NCBI RefSeq assembly: GCF_014069575.1
Contig: NZ_CP059675.1
Coordinates: 1,426,001 to 1,490,000 of the forward strand
Length of the DNA stretch: 64,000 nucleotides
Direction: 5' to 3'
DNA from: Schaalia sp. JY-X169
Lineage (GTDB): Bacteria; Actinomycetota; Actinomycetes; Actinomycetales; Actinomycetaceae
Position numbers and translations under genes: made by a program. Below, piece by piece: positions 24,796 through 34,183 of this stretch (position 1 is the stretch's first letter; each line of letters opens with the position of its first letter). Below the pieces are notes generated by a model. That model had not been told where the DNA came from. It ran no database searches and worked only from the letters and a program-made list of their open reading frames with translations.

Positions 24796-26941
24796 GCCTG
24801 TCCCACAGCGACCTCGGCCAAACAACCGCAAGGAAGCGTTGTGAGCGCGACGCATGGGCGCGTAGTTCCGCAACGCAGGCGTCGAGGGCGGATTGCAGTG
24901 CTGAGCTAGGGATAGGGGACGCAGGCGTTCCGTAGCGTTCAGCATTGGCTGCATCGGCTAGGTACTGCGCGCTCCCGGCGCTCAAAATGCCCCTCTCACC
25001 CAGGTCCTCCACCAGGGCATCGGTGGTCTGGGCTCGGAGTGCGCCCATGAGACCCAAGTCAATCGCCGTGTCCTCGAACTCTGCCCAAGCCATTTGGGCG
25101 GACACACCCCGCAACCGATGAACTCTCTTGATCCAGCGAGTTGTTGCTGGAGTGAGTACTACCAGGGCAATGAGGGCGACTAGAAGCCACACCAGTCCCG
25201 CCAGGCTCTCTCCCTCAACGACACCCTCGGAACTCTCCACTGGGTTGGCCGCATCGTCGGCGGTGACGTCCTCCTCCGGGATCTCTTCCCGCTGAGGATT
25301 GGCCGCGTCTGGAGTCTCCGGTGCTTCTTCTTCGACCTCAGGTTCTACGGGCACGTCGTCGCCCGTTTCAGCGCGCACCCCGGCGCCACCTGGAGTTGGC
25401 TCAAAAGCGACCCAGCCGAAGCCGTCCTGGTAGATCTCCGGCCACGCGTGCAACTCGTTGTTACGCACCGAGGTCTGCGAACCGGGTTCAGACCCGCTGA
25501 CGTATCCGACTGCAACCCGCGTTGGAATCCCAACACTGCGGGCCATAACTGCAAATGTGGAGGCAAAATGGACGCAGAAGCCACTCCTGGTCTCAAGAAA
25601 AGCCTCCATCACCGAGAACGGGTTGTCAGTTCCTGGCGAGTAAGGGGCTGATTCGTCATAGGTGAAGTCGCCGGAACGGAACCAGCCCTCAAGAGCGGAG
25701 GCAGCCTGGAGGGGGTCTTCACTTCCCTGCGTTACTTCCTGCGCCGCGGCTCGAATCGCCTGGGGAACGTCCTCGGGCAATTCCAGGTACTGCTCAGCTC
25801 CGCCCTGCGCGACCTCGCCGGTCGGTTGTACGGGTTCCGCTAGCGCCATGTAGCGGTTGCCACCGCGGGTGACTGCCACGTCCGAATGCGCGGTGTTCGA
25901 CTCTTCGCGCCAAATCCACTCCTGCGGGTTAAACCCACCCCCACCACCGGTAACTTGCTGAGAAGACGAGTCAGGCAGGGGCAGCCAGGAGCTCACTAAC
26001 CCCACGATCTCCACTTCAACTACCGCCTGTAGTTGCTCTGGGACGGGCGAGGGCGGCTGCTCCACCGCGCTCCGGCGCGTCTCTACGTCGAGGTCGCCTT
26101 CGGCCGCCTCCTCTTGGGGATACCACCTCCCGGTCGAGGAAAACTCGGCAAGAGTCGCCAGCTTGAAGCGCGTCGGGCCACCGGCGGTGTTTGTGTAGGT
26201 GAATGCCACGGTGGGACTGGGTTGCCGCAGATCCTCGGCGAGGGCGATCGTGACGTCGACACCCGAACCGCTCACGGGGCCCAGCATCAGCGACTCGTTC
26301 CAGACGCGGTCACGCGGAATCGGTGCAACGGCTACCACTGCGGCGGCGATCCCTAAGGCTGCCGCTGCGCCAACCAGGCCCGCCAGATTGAGTCGCGACG
26401 CCCCGAGCCACACCAACACCACGAGGGCGAGACCCGCCAGCAGCAGGGTTTCCCCGCCCACCGACACTCCTGTCACGGCGTACGGCACCAGAAGAAGAAG
26501 TGATGTTGCAATCCCTGCGATTGCTGGCGCTCCCACAAAGATCAGAGCCACAATCACCGAGGCGAGGAACGTAAACACTAGGAGCAGGGCCTCAAGTGGC
26601 TGCGAGGCCACCATGGGAGCCACGCCCTCGATGATGTCGACGCGCGCCATCGCGAACAGGGACGCCGGGTCGGTGAGCCATGTGCCTGCGCGGTACACCA
26701 CCACTCCGAGCCCCGCCATGGCTCCGCCGAGGGCAGCCGCCGTGTACCAGGAAAGCGTTTTGAGGAGACCCGTAACAATGGTGGTCGTGGCGGCCACGGC
26801 GAAAGCACTATGCAACCATGGCCCAGGCTCCATCAGCGCCGTCATGGACGTCAACACTAGGTACCACAGGGCCGTAAGCACCGCGGTGGAAGCCAGCACA
26901 ACCAGGGCAGAAGTACCGTTCCGAGGTTCTGCTTCAGTCAC
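24773..26941 (-). CDS. TgpA-like membrane transglutaminase
   Basis: About 722 residues. Several N-terminal membrane helices (up to about residue 200) are followed by an extracytoplasmic transglutaminase-like domain with the catalytic triad in G-F-C-V-H-F-A-S-T-F-A (Cys), N-N-E-L-H-A-W-P-E-I-Y (His) and F-E-P-T-P-G-G. A Glu/Pro-rich linker, one more membrane helix and a cytoplasmic DUF4129-like tail complete it. The GTG at 26941 overlaps the DUF58 stop. With MoxR and DUF58 it forms the conserved moxR-DUF58-TgpA operon, whose function in cell-envelope processes is poorly defined. Confidence 0.88.
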   Translation of the reverse strand: MTEAEPRNGTSALVVLASTAVLTALWYLVLTSMTALMEPGPWLHSAFAVAATTTIVTGLLKTLSWYTAAALGGAMAGLGVVVYRAGTWLTDPASLFAMARVDIIEGVAPMVASQPLEALLLVFTFLASVIVALIFVGAPAIAGIATSLLLLVPYAVTGVSVGGETLLLAGLALVVLVWLGASRLNLAGLVGAAAALGIAAAVVAVAPIPRDRVWNESLMLGPVSGSGVDVTIALAEDLRQPSPTVAFTYTNTAGGPTRFKLATLAEFSSTGRWYPQEEAAEGDLDVETRRSAVEQPPSPVPEQLQAVVEVEIVGLVSSWLPLPDSSSQQVTGGGGGFNPQEWIWREESNTAHSDVAVTRGGNRYMALAEPVQPTGEVAQGGAEQYLELPEDVPQAIRAAAQEVTQGSEDPLQAASALEGWFRSGDFTYDESAPYSPGTDNPFSVMEAFLETRSGFCVHFASTFAVMARSVGIPTRVAVGYVSGSEPGSQTSVRNNELHAWPEIYQDGFGWVAFEPTPGGAGVRAETGDDVPVEPEVEEEAPETPDAANPQREEIPEEDVTADDAANPVESSEGVVEGESLAGLVWLLVALIALVVLTPATTRWIKRVHRLRGVSAQMAWAEFEDTAIDLGLMGALRAQTTDALVEDLGERGILSAGSAQYLADAANAERYGTPASPIPSSALQSALDACVAELRAHASRSQRFLAVVWPRSLWDRPTPTRRS

Positions 26942-27977
26942 TGGCGCCGCCTTCAACCACCACAAGCTCCCACCCCGCCGGCACCGTCACATGGCCAACA
27001 GCGACGACAGTACCGCCCGGTCGTGAGGCAAGAGAGTCCGGCGGGTGGACCCCGGTCACAACGACCCCCCTGTCGAGAGATGGGGTGGCGTCCCCACTCG
27101 GTTGTACGAGGGCGAGCGCCACGAGGAGGGATTCTTCTTCCGTGAACAATTGGGGAGTTGAACTACCGACCGTCAGTCTCACCTGTACCCCGCACCGCAG
27201 CCACTCGCAGCCAATGGTCGCGGCGGCCCGCACGGCAGTTTCAAAATCTTCGCTACTTGCGTATGCGGCTGCGTCAGTGACAAGGTGCAGATTCTCAGTC
27301 TGAACGGCATCGTCCTCATGTAGGTTCACCAGCAGAGACCCCTGCCGTGCACTCTGTTTCCAGTGGACCTGCCGCTGCGGGTCACCTGCCTGGTAGTCGC
27401 GCACCGCACCTCCGGGGACGCCCATACCATTCAAATTAGCCTGGTTGTCCTCGGAGCCACTGCCCCACGCCACCTCCTTCAGTCCACCTAACTCCGCCGG
27501 CAGCACCAACAGTTCCTCTGACTCACGAACGCGCAGTCTGCGCACGGCGATGCCAAGTGGTTCCCTGAACTCTAGGGAAGATACCACCATGCGGACTGGG
27601 CCGCGGTTTCTCGGCACCCAGCGCACGGTGGCGGTTGTCGATTTGCCGCGGCGGGTCTTGATAGGTATGGACTCGGCGCTGCCTACGAGATGCGCCGTCA
27701 CAGTGACCACCCCACCAACCGCCACACGCAGGTGAATGCCAACTGCTATGTCCTCATCAACTGTGGGAAGACGACTCGAAACTGACAGGTGCAGACGAGG
27801 GCGGGCAACTAGTGGCAGTGCCACGGCTGATCCCAACCCGACAAAGACGAGTGCTGCCAGGAATGCCACCAGATACCAGGTGTCACGCAGCTGCACAAAA
27901 TGGGCGCCGCAACCAAGAGCGGCCGCGCTCATCAGAAACGCCCAACCGCGCGCTGTGAGGTTGAGCGGGGCCCTCAT
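26934..27977 (-). CDS. DUF58 domain protein
   Basis: The 347-residue protein has two N-terminal membrane helices, a beta-rich segment, and the DUF58 signature: V-R-D-Y-Q-A-G-D-P-Q-R-Q-V-H-W-K-Q-S-A-R-Q-G at about 205-226. This is followed by a von Willebrand A-like fold that lacks a complete MIDAS. It lies between moxR and the transglutaminase gene with ATGA and GTGACTGA overlaps, so the three proteins are made together. DUF58 proteins are presumed clients or partners of the MoxR ATPase. Confidence 0.9.
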   Translation of the reverse strand: MRAPLNLTARGWAFLMSAAALGCGAHFVQLRDTWYLVAFLAALVFVGLGSAVALPLVARPRLHLSVSSRLPTVDEDIAVGIHLRVAVGGVVTVTAHLVGSAESIPIKTRRGKSTTATVRWVPRNRGPVRMVVSSLEFREPLGIAVRRLRVRESEELLVLPAELGGLKEVAWGSGSEDNQANLNGMGVPGGAVRDYQAGDPQRQVHWKQSARQGSLLVNLHEDDAVQTENLHLVTDAAAYASSEDFETAVRAAATIGCEWLRCGVQVRLTVGSSTPQLFTEEESLLVALALVQPSGDATPSLDRGVVVTGVHPPDSLASRPGGTVVAVGHVTVPAGWELVVVEGGASD

Positions 27978-28936
27978 CGCGTGGGTGTCCCTGCCACGAC
28001 CTCGGCCACAATCGCCGACGCTGCATTGTGGGCCTCACTCACGGACCCGAAACGACCCGCAACTGTTAGGCGGTGCGTGAGTACGCTTCCCGCCAGAACG
28101 GCGATGTCGTCGGGGGCAACGAATGCGCGTCCGCGGATTGCGGCCCGTGCCCGAGCCATCTTCGCTAGGTGCAGGCTTGCGCGCGGACTGCCGCCGAGGA
28201 CGAGTCCGGAATGCGACCTCGTCCCCCCAACAATCTGCACTAGGTAGCGGGCTGCCTCATCAGACAGGGCGACCCGCGCGACGGCGTGCTGCGCGGCAAC
28301 CACGTCATCGACGGTGGCAACAGCTGTGACGCCGTCGAGCGGATCGCGACCGCCGCGGTCTGCCAGCATGGCAATCTCCGAACGTACATCGGGGTACCCC
28401 AGGGAAACACGGGTCATGAAGCGATCCCTCTGCGCCTCGGGAAGGGCGAACGTTCCCTCCATATCTTGGGGATTCTGCGTAGCGGCAACGGTGAACGGGG
28501 CTGGTAGGCGATATGTCTGACCGTCGACTGTCACTGACCCCTCACCCATCGCCTCAAGAAGTGCTGACTGCGTCTTGGGGGTGGCACGGTTGATTTCATC
28601 CGCGATGACCACGTTTGTAAACACCGGTCCGGGGTGGAAATGGAACCGCTGGTCACCGGGATCGTAAATGGAAAGACCCGTCACGTCGGTGGGGAGCATA
28701 TCGGAGGTGAACTGGACGCGCCGCATTCCGGCATCCAGGGACTTTGCCAACGCGGCGGCCAGCGTCGTCTTGCCGACGCCGGGAACATCCTCGATCAACA
28801 GGTGTCCACCTGCAAACAGTGTGGTGATGGCCGCTTCTATTGGACCCGATTGACCGCTAAGGACACGGCCCATCGATCGGGCAAGTCGCCTTGCGATGTC
28901 GCCTACATAGTCGAGGTCATTGGTTTGTTGTGCCAA
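27974..28936 (-). CDS. MoxR-family AAA+ ATPase
   Basis: A 320-residue AAA_3 ATPase. Walker A is D-V-P-G-V-G-K-T-T-L-A, Walker B V-I-A-D-E-I-N-R-A-T-P-K-T-Q-S-A-L-L-E-A-M, and sensor 1 A-T-Q-N-P. The MoxR class is marked by G-E-G-S-V-T-V-D-G and by L-P-E-A-Q-R-D-R-F. It probably acts as a chaperone for complexes involving the DUF58 protein encoded next. It is the first gene of the three-gene operon and is divergent from the GH32 gene. Confidence 0.94.
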   Translation of the reverse strand: MAQQTNDLDYVGDIARRLARSMGRVLSGQSGPIEAAITTLFAGGHLLIEDVPGVGKTTLAAALAKSLDAGMRRVQFTSDMLPTDVTGLSIYDPGDQRFHFHPGPVFTNVVIADEINRATPKTQSALLEAMGEGSVTVDGQTYRLPAPFTVAATQNPQDMEGTFALPEAQRDRFMTRVSLGYPDVRSEIAMLADRGGRDPLDGVTAVATVDDVVAAQHAVARVALSDEAARYLVQIVGGTRSHSGLVLGGSPRASLHLAKMARARAAIRGRAFVAPDDIAVLAGSVLTHRLTVAGRFGSVSEAHNAASAIVAEVVAGTPTR

Positions 28937-29038
28937 AGTGGGTTCCTCCTAGCAAAAGGGTAACGGTGCTCCGGGGCTTGTGACAGGGAGTGTCAGTACC
29001 CCTTGACTCTCTGCTAAACCTTTGACACACTGTGGCTT

Positions 29039-30511
29039 GTGATCTCCTACACAGACTTTATGGCTCAAACCAAGCGCGCAATTGCGGACTCCAACGCCGC
29101 ATCCGACCCCAACTATCCACGGTTCCACGTGGCTCCCCCGGTGGGACGCCTCAACGACCCCAACGGCCTCATCGTCGACAATGGCGTCTACCACGTCTTC
29201 TACCAGTTCGGCCCATTTTTCCCCACCGGCAAGTTGATTGCCTGGGGCCACGCAACGTCCTCGGACCTGGTCAACTGGACTCAACACGACCCGGCCATCA
29301 CGCCCACGGACTGGTTCGACCGAAGCGGGGTCTACTCCGGCGGAGCTATTCAACGCGGTGACGTCACGTGGCTGCACTACACGGGCAACGTCAAGACGGA
29401 CGAGGGCGTTCGGGAGGCATACCAGTGTGCAGTCACCACTCGCGATTTCAAGACTTTTGAGAAACTTGCGGCAAACCCGCTCATCTCAGGACCTCCCCCC
29501 GGATACACAGCCCATATCCGCGACCCCTTCGTCGTGCCAGCCGGCGATGGCTACGTGATGTACCTGGGCGCACAGAGGGAAGATCTCAGCGGGGCAATTC
29601 TGGTTTACACCTCCGACGACCTAGAGAACTGGGAGCTGTCGGGGGAACTCGAAGTTGAAGGGGAAGGCTACGAGCACTTCGGCTATATGTGGGAATGCCC
29701 CAACGTCCTGCAGTTGGCGGACGAAGCAACCGGCGAAAAGTTTGACGTCCTGCTGTTTTCGCCTCAGGGAATCGATGCCGAAGACCACCAGTTCCGCAAC
29801 ATCTTTGCCTGCGGGTATGTGGTCGGACATCTTGAGGGGCGCCACTTTACGCCGACCTCAGACTTCATTGAGCTGGATAGCGGGTTCGAGTTCTATGCAC
29901 CGCAGGTCTTCACCTTCGGACCGGACGAGGACGCGACAACTCCCCTCCTGGTGGGGTGGGTCGGGAACGCCTCCGAAGACAACCAGCCCTCGCTGCGCGA
30001 CTATGGCTGGGTCCACATGCTGACCACCGCGCGGGACCTGACGCTTCGGGATGGGCGAATCTACCAGTCCCCGCGCCTTGAGCGTTTCGTGGAGCCCGAT
30101 ACGCGCGTACAGCTTGCGTCGGGCACGGCGGTCAAGGGTGAGGAGGTCGACTTTGCAGAGTTGGCTGACCAGCGCAGTTTCGTCCTCGACCTAGAGGTTG
30201 CGGGCGACGACGCTTGGCACATCATATTGGGAAAGCCAGACGGCGCTCACGTTCGCATTGCGTTTGCCGACGACACGATGATGGTCGACCGCTCCTCCAC
30301 GCACTACCCGCACGGAGATAGGCGTGAAATCACGATCCCCGCGGCGGGGACCCGCAAAGTCAAGGTCGTTCACGACCGGTCTGTCACGGAAATATTCGTG
30401 GGCGACGGCCACACAGCCTTCACGATGCGCAGCTATCTAGACCCCGATGGGTTCCGCGTCCAAATCGGCGGCAAAACCACACTTGTCCGCGCACAAGCGA
30501 CCATACTGTAG
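29039..30511 (+). CDS. sucrose-6-phosphate hydrolase / beta-fructosidase, GH32
   Basis: A 490-residue GH32 enzyme with the five-bladed propeller followed by a beta-sandwich. The nucleophile motif is L-N-D-P-N-G (Asp40), the transition-state motif R-D-P-F, and the acid/base motif W-E-C-P-N. There is no signal peptide, so it should cleave intracellular sucrose-6-phosphate delivered by the downstream PTS protein. The GTG at 29039 is used here; an ATG 21 bases later is possible. TTGACACACTG, shared with the PTS promoter region, lies just upstream, which suggests common regulation. Confidence 0.93.
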   Translation: MISYTDFMAQTKRAIADSNAASDPNYPRFHVAPPVGRLNDPNGLIVDNGVYHVFYQFGPFFPTGKLIAWGHATSSDLVNWTQHDPAITPTDWFDRSGVYSGGAIQRGDVTWLHYTGNVKTDEGVREAYQCAVTTRDFKTFEKLAANPLISGPPPGYTAHIRDPFVVPAGDGYVMYLGAQREDLSGAILVYTSDDLENWELSGELEVEGEGYEHFGYMWECPNVLQLADEATGEKFDVLLFSPQGIDAEDHQFRNIFACGYVVGHLEGRHFTPTSDFIELDSGFEFYAPQVFTFGPDEDATTPLLVGWVGNASEDNQPSLRDYGWVHMLTTARDLTLRDGRIYQSPRLERFVEPDTRVQLASGTAVKGEEVDFAELADQRSFVLDLEVAGDDAWHIILGKPDGAHVRIAFADDTMMVDRSSTHYPHGDRREITIPAAGTRKVKVVHDRSVTEIFVGDGHTAFTMRSYLDPDGFRVQIGGKTTLVRAQATIL

Positions 30512-30529
30512 ATGTGACGCAGGTCATTC

Positions 30530-30565
30530 TGTCAATCGATTGACATCTCTGTCATACGATTGACA
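30530..30565. promoter_or_regulatory. twin LacI-type operators before the PTS gene
   Basis: TGTCAATCGATTGACA (30530-30545) is a perfect 16-bp palindrome. TGTCATACGATTGACA (30550-30565) is an imperfect copy 20 bp downstream, two helical turns away. Both have the central CGAT/ACGAT form of actinobacterial sucrose-operon operators bound by LacI-type repressors. The right half (TTGACACACTG) recurs before the GH32 gene. The regulator at 34167-35222 is the natural candidate. Confidence 0.7.
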
Positions 30566-30612
30566 CACTGGTGCTGGGGACAGACCCCGGGCAGTTCAGG
30601 GAGGAACAGCAT

Positions 30613-32646
30613 ATGGACCATAGTCGAGTCGCTGCGACGGTGTTAGACGCCGTCGGCGGCCCAGAGAATATTTCGGCGGCAGCGCACTGCGCCACACGCC
30701 TCCGGCTTGTCCTTGTCGACAACGACAAGATCGATCAGAAGACACTGGATAACGACCCCGACATCAAGGGCACCTTTGCCGCCGGGGGTATGTTTCAGAT
30801 CATCATCGGCCCCGGCGATGTCAATATCGTTTACAAGAACCTCGCTGACAAAGGTGTCCGGGAAGTCTCCAAAGATGAAGCAAAGGGCGTAGCTGCTGAG
30901 AAGCAGAACGTCTTCTCACGTTTCATCAAGACTATCGCCGACATTTTCGTGCCGATGCTTCCCGCGCTGGTAGCCGGCGGCCTCATGATGTCCCTCAACA
31001 ACATCATGACCGCTCAGGGTCTGTTTGGACCCCAATCGCTGATTGAGCTGTGGCCTTGGCTCACCGACTATGCGGCGCTGATCCAGCTGGTTGCCTCCGC
31101 GGCGTTCGCCTCCCTGCCCGTACTGATCGGCTTCTCGGCCGTCAAACGTTTTGGTGGCAACCCCTACCTCGGCGCCGCGATGGGCGCCGCCATGGTTTCT
31201 TCCGAACTGATCAACGCCTACGCCCAGGTCGATGTGGCCGCTGCTGGAGGCATGGAGGCCTGGCAACTGTTCGGGCTCACCGTCACCAAGGTCGGCTACC
31301 AGGGGCAAGTCATCCCAATGATTGCTGTTGCCTGGCTGCTGGCAACCATTGAGAAGTGGTTGCACAAGCGTCTCAAGGGCACCACCGACTTCCTGGTTAC
31401 CCCGCTGGTTACAATGATCGTCACCGGGTTCCTTGCCTTCGTCATTGTTGGTCCGTTCATGCGCATCGTTGCTAACGGTCTTACCGAGGGTCTCCTGTGG
31501 TTGTACACAAACGGCGGTCCAGTTGGCGGCTTCGTCTTCGGGTTGGTTTACTCCCCGATCGTTATCACCGGTCTGCACCAGTCCTTCCCTGCCATCGAGT
31601 TGCCGCTCATCGCTGATGTTGCTTCAACGGGCGGCTCGTTCGTTCTGCCGATTGCCTCCATGGCCAACTCCGCTCAGGCAGCCGCTGCACTAGCGATCTT
31701 CCTCCTGGTGAAGAATCAGAAGATCAAGGGTCTGGCAGGCGCGGCCTCGGCCTCGGCCTTCTTCGGGATCACCGAGCCAGCCATCTTCGGTGTCAACCTT
31801 CGAATCCGCTGGGCCTTCTTCTGCGGCATGATCGGTTCCGCCTTTGGTTCCGCCCTGGTAAGCCTCTTCGACCTGCGCTCGATGTCGCTGGGTTCTGCCG
31901 GTATCCTCGGCTTCGTCGCCATGGTGCCAAAAGACATCCCGCTCTTCTTCGTCGCCCAGGCAGTTTCCATCGGTCTGGCATTTGGGTTGGCGATGTTCTG
32001 GGGCAAGACCCGAGGCAAGGCCGACCTGGTCGAGGGCGTCCAAGAAGCAGCAGAAGACTTCGACAAGATCGACGAGGCCGCGGCGGTTAGTGCTCTCATT
32101 CAAGGTAACGATATGCCGGTTGGTTACGACGCCACAGATGCAGCAGCAGTTGCAACTGCGGTCCTCGAGCGCACTGAGGTTGAGGCCGTCGGAACTGTCG
32201 CCTCCCCTCTTCACGGCATCGCAATGCCACTGGATCAGGTGCCGGATCCCGGCTTCGCCAGCGGCGCAGTTGGCAAGGGCATTGGGATCTACCCAATCGA
32301 AGGAATCGTCAGAGCCCCGAGTTCCGGCAAGGTTGTCATGACATTCCCAACCGGACACGCAGTCGGCCTGAAGCTCGACAACGGCGCCGAACTGCTGGTC
32401 CACATCGGTATCGACACCGTCAACATGAAGGGCGAAGGTTTCACAGTCCACGTGGAGCGCGGCGCTCAGGTCAAAGCCGGAGACCCCTTGGTTTCTTTTG
32501 ACCGCGACGCGATCGAAGCCGCCGGATACTCCCCGATCACCCCGGTCCTGGTCACCAACCACAAGAAATTTGCTGACGTCGAGGGCGCGGTAGTCGGCCC
32601 TGTTGACTTCGGCCAACAACTTCTAGTCCTTGAGGACGAGGCCTAG
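30613..32646 (+). CDS. sucrose-type PTS transporter, EIIBCA
   Basis: A 677-residue fusion. The EIIB domain is at the N-terminus, with phosphocysteine Cys26 in A-H-C-A-T-R-L-R-L. The roughly ten-helix EIIC domain (about 100-460) contains G-L-H-Q-S-F-P-A-I-E and G-I-T-E-P-A-I-F-G-V. The glucose-type EIIA is at the C-terminus, with His597 in L-L-V-H-I-G-I-D-T-V. It imports and phosphorylates sucrose or a related glucoside. The ATG at 30613 follows GGGAGGAA. It lies downstream of GH32 in the same direction, with the twin operators between, so it may have its own promoter. Confidence 0.93.
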   Translation: MDHSRVAATVLDAVGGPENISAAAHCATRLRLVLVDNDKIDQKTLDNDPDIKGTFAAGGMFQIIIGPGDVNIVYKNLADKGVREVSKDEAKGVAAEKQNVFSRFIKTIADIFVPMLPALVAGGLMMSLNNIMTAQGLFGPQSLIELWPWLTDYAALIQLVASAAFASLPVLIGFSAVKRFGGNPYLGAAMGAAMVSSELINAYAQVDVAAAGGMEAWQLFGLTVTKVGYQGQVIPMIAVAWLLATIEKWLHKRLKGTTDFLVTPLVTMIVTGFLAFVIVGPFMRIVANGLTEGLLWLYTNGGPVGGFVFGLVYSPIVITGLHQSFPAIELPLIADVASTGGSFVLPIASMANSAQAAAALAIFLLVKNQKIKGLAGAASASAFFGITEPAIFGVNLRIRWAFFCGMIGSAFGSALVSLFDLRSMSLGSAGILGFVAMVPKDIPLFFVAQAVSIGLAFGLAMFWGKTRGKADLVEGVQEAAEDFDKIDEAAAVSALIQGNDMPVGYDATDAAAVATAVLERTEVEAVGTVASPLHGIAMPLDQVPDPGFASGAVGKGIGIYPIEGIVRAPSSGKVVMTFPTGHAVGLKLDNGAELLVHIGIDTVNMKGEGFTVHVERGAQVKAGDPLVSFDRDAIEAAGYSPITPVLVTNHKKFADVEGAVVGPVDFGQQLLVLEDEA

Positions 32647-32656
32647 TTAAGAATCC

Positions 32657-32697
32657 TTCGGCCCGGCCTGCACAGATCCCCTGCAGGCCGGGCCGAA
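32657..32697 (+). terminator. strong hairpin terminator after the PTS gene
   Basis: TTCGGCCCGGCCTGCA pairs perfectly with TGCAGGCCGGGCCGAA around a 9-base loop, beginning 10 bases after the PTS stop. The stem is 16 bp and very GC-rich. The T-run is poor (AGCTTTGTG), but such hairpins commonly terminate in high-GC actinobacteria. It separates the sucrose genes from the M81 gene. Confidence 0.8.
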
Positions 32698-32722
32698 AGC
32701 TTTGTGACGGTAACCTTGACCG

Positions 32723-34183
32723 GTGACTAAACCACGTATCGCCATCTGCGGCATCCACATCGAATCTTCCACCTTCACGCCCTACGTCTCCACAGAAGCC
32801 GACTTCCAAGTCACTCGTGGGAGGAAGCTGCTTGCGCGCTACGCATGGATGGATCAGTCCTGGGCCCGCCAAGTTGAGTGGCTGCCTGTCCTGCACGCGC
32901 GGGCCCTGCCGGGTGGTGTGGTCGAACGGACAGCGTACGAATCCTGGAAAACTGAGATTGCGGCGGGCCTTGCGGGCTTGGCTCCCCTTGACGGCATCTT
33001 TTTCGACATCCACGGCGCAATGAGCGTGGAAGGGATGGACGACGCAGAAGGTGACTTGATCCAAGCAATCCGCGACGCGGTTGGAGAGGAGCCGATAGTC
33101 TCAGCCTCAATGGACCTGCACGGCAACGTCTCCATGGATCTCTTTGAGGGCTGTGACCTGCTGACCTGCTACCGCATGGCACCGCACGAGGACGCCCTGG
33201 AGTCACGCGAGCGAGCAGCGCGCAACCTGGTAGAGCGCATCATCTCTGGCAGTGGCAAACCCGCGAAGGCCCTGGTGCATGTCCCTGTTCTGCTGCCCGG
33301 AGAGAAAACCTCAACCCGCATTGAACCCGCCAAGGGCCTCTATGCAATGATCCCGCCGATCGAGGCCCGCCCCGGCATCCTTGATGTGGCGATCTGGATC
33401 GGCTTTGCTTGGGCCGACCAGCCCCGCTGTAAGGGCGCGGTGGTCGTGACGGGCGACGATTCCGAGGACGTGGCGGCACAGGCAAGCGCCCTCGCACAGG
33501 CATTCTGGGATGCTCGGGAGCAGTTCGAGTTTGTGGCGCCCGTTGGGACCGTGCAGGAGTGCCTCGAGGCCGCGCTCACTGGTCCGCGCCCCTACTTTAT
33601 TTCAGACTCTGGCGACAATCCGGGTGCTGGTGGTGCGGATGATGTTACCGTCGCCCTCGCGGAGCTGCTGAAGTGGCCTCCGGTTATGGAGGGGACGCTG
33701 AGTGTCACTCTCGCTTCCATCCTTGACCCTGACGCTGTCACGGCTTGCGCGGTAGCCGGTGTGGGAAACACAGTTAGCACTCCGGTTGGCGGCAACATCG
33801 ATTCGCGGGATCCGGGACCGGTGGAGGTCACAGGTAACGTGCGGACGATCTTCGACGATCCGCGCGGCGGCCTCACCGCCGTGATCACCACGGGCGGCCT
33901 CGACCTCATTGTTACCTCGAAGCGCAACCAGTATGCGGAACTAGACCAGTACCTTGCATTGAGGCTTGATCCGCGTGATGAGGACGTGGTGGTTGTGAAG
34001 ATCGGCTACCTTGAACCGGACCTCTATGATGCGCAACGAGGCTGGATGATGGCGCTCACTCCCGGTGGCGTGGACCAAGACCTAGAGCGGCTGGGACACG
34101 CCAAAATCGATCGGCCCATGTTCCCGTTCGACGCATTCGTGGCTGCCCCGGATCTGCGGCCCGTGGTCAGATTGACCAGATAG
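32723..34183 (+). CDS. M81-family metallopeptidase (MlrC-like)
   Basis: The 486-residue protein has the DUF1485 N-terminal part and the MlrC C-terminal part. It opens with I-A-I-C-G-I-H-I-E-S-S-T-F and carries the expected metal-site motifs F-D-I-H-G-A-M, M-D-L-H-G-N and H-E-D-A-L-E-S-R. The later S-D-N-P-G-A-G-G-A-D-D and G-G-N-I-D-S-R-D-P-G-P are also typical. Family members include the microcystin-cleaving MlrC, but most have unknown substrates. It starts on GTG after the terminator and overlaps the convergent regulator by 17 bases. Confidence 0.87.
   Translation: MTKPRIAICGIHIESSTFTPYVSTEADFQVTRGRKLLARYAWMDQSWARQVEWLPVLHARALPGGVVERTAYESWKTEIAAGLAGLAPLDGIFFDIHGAMSVEGMDDAEGDLIQAIRDAVGEEPIVSASMDLHGNVSMDLFEGCDLLTCYRMAPHEDALESRERAARNLVERIISGSGKPAKALVHVPVLLPGEKTSTRIEPAKGLYAMIPPIEARPGILDVAIWIGFAWADQPRCKGAVVVTGDDSEDVAAQASALAQAFWDAREQFEFVAPVGTVQECLEAALTGPRPYFISDSGDNPGAGGADDVTVALAELLKWPPVMEGTLSVTLASILDPDAVTACAVAGVGNTVSTPVGGNIDSRDPGPVEVTGNVRTIFDDPRGGLTAVITTGGLDLIVTSKRNQYAELDQYLALRLDPRDEDVVVVKIGYLEPDLYDAQRGWMMALTPGGVDQDLERLGHAKIDRPMFPFDAFVAAPDLRPVVRLTR

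Noticed and set aside
31690-32619. 309-codon frame antisense to the PTS gene
   Set aside because: No start signal or family features; the plus-strand PTS domains account for this DNA.
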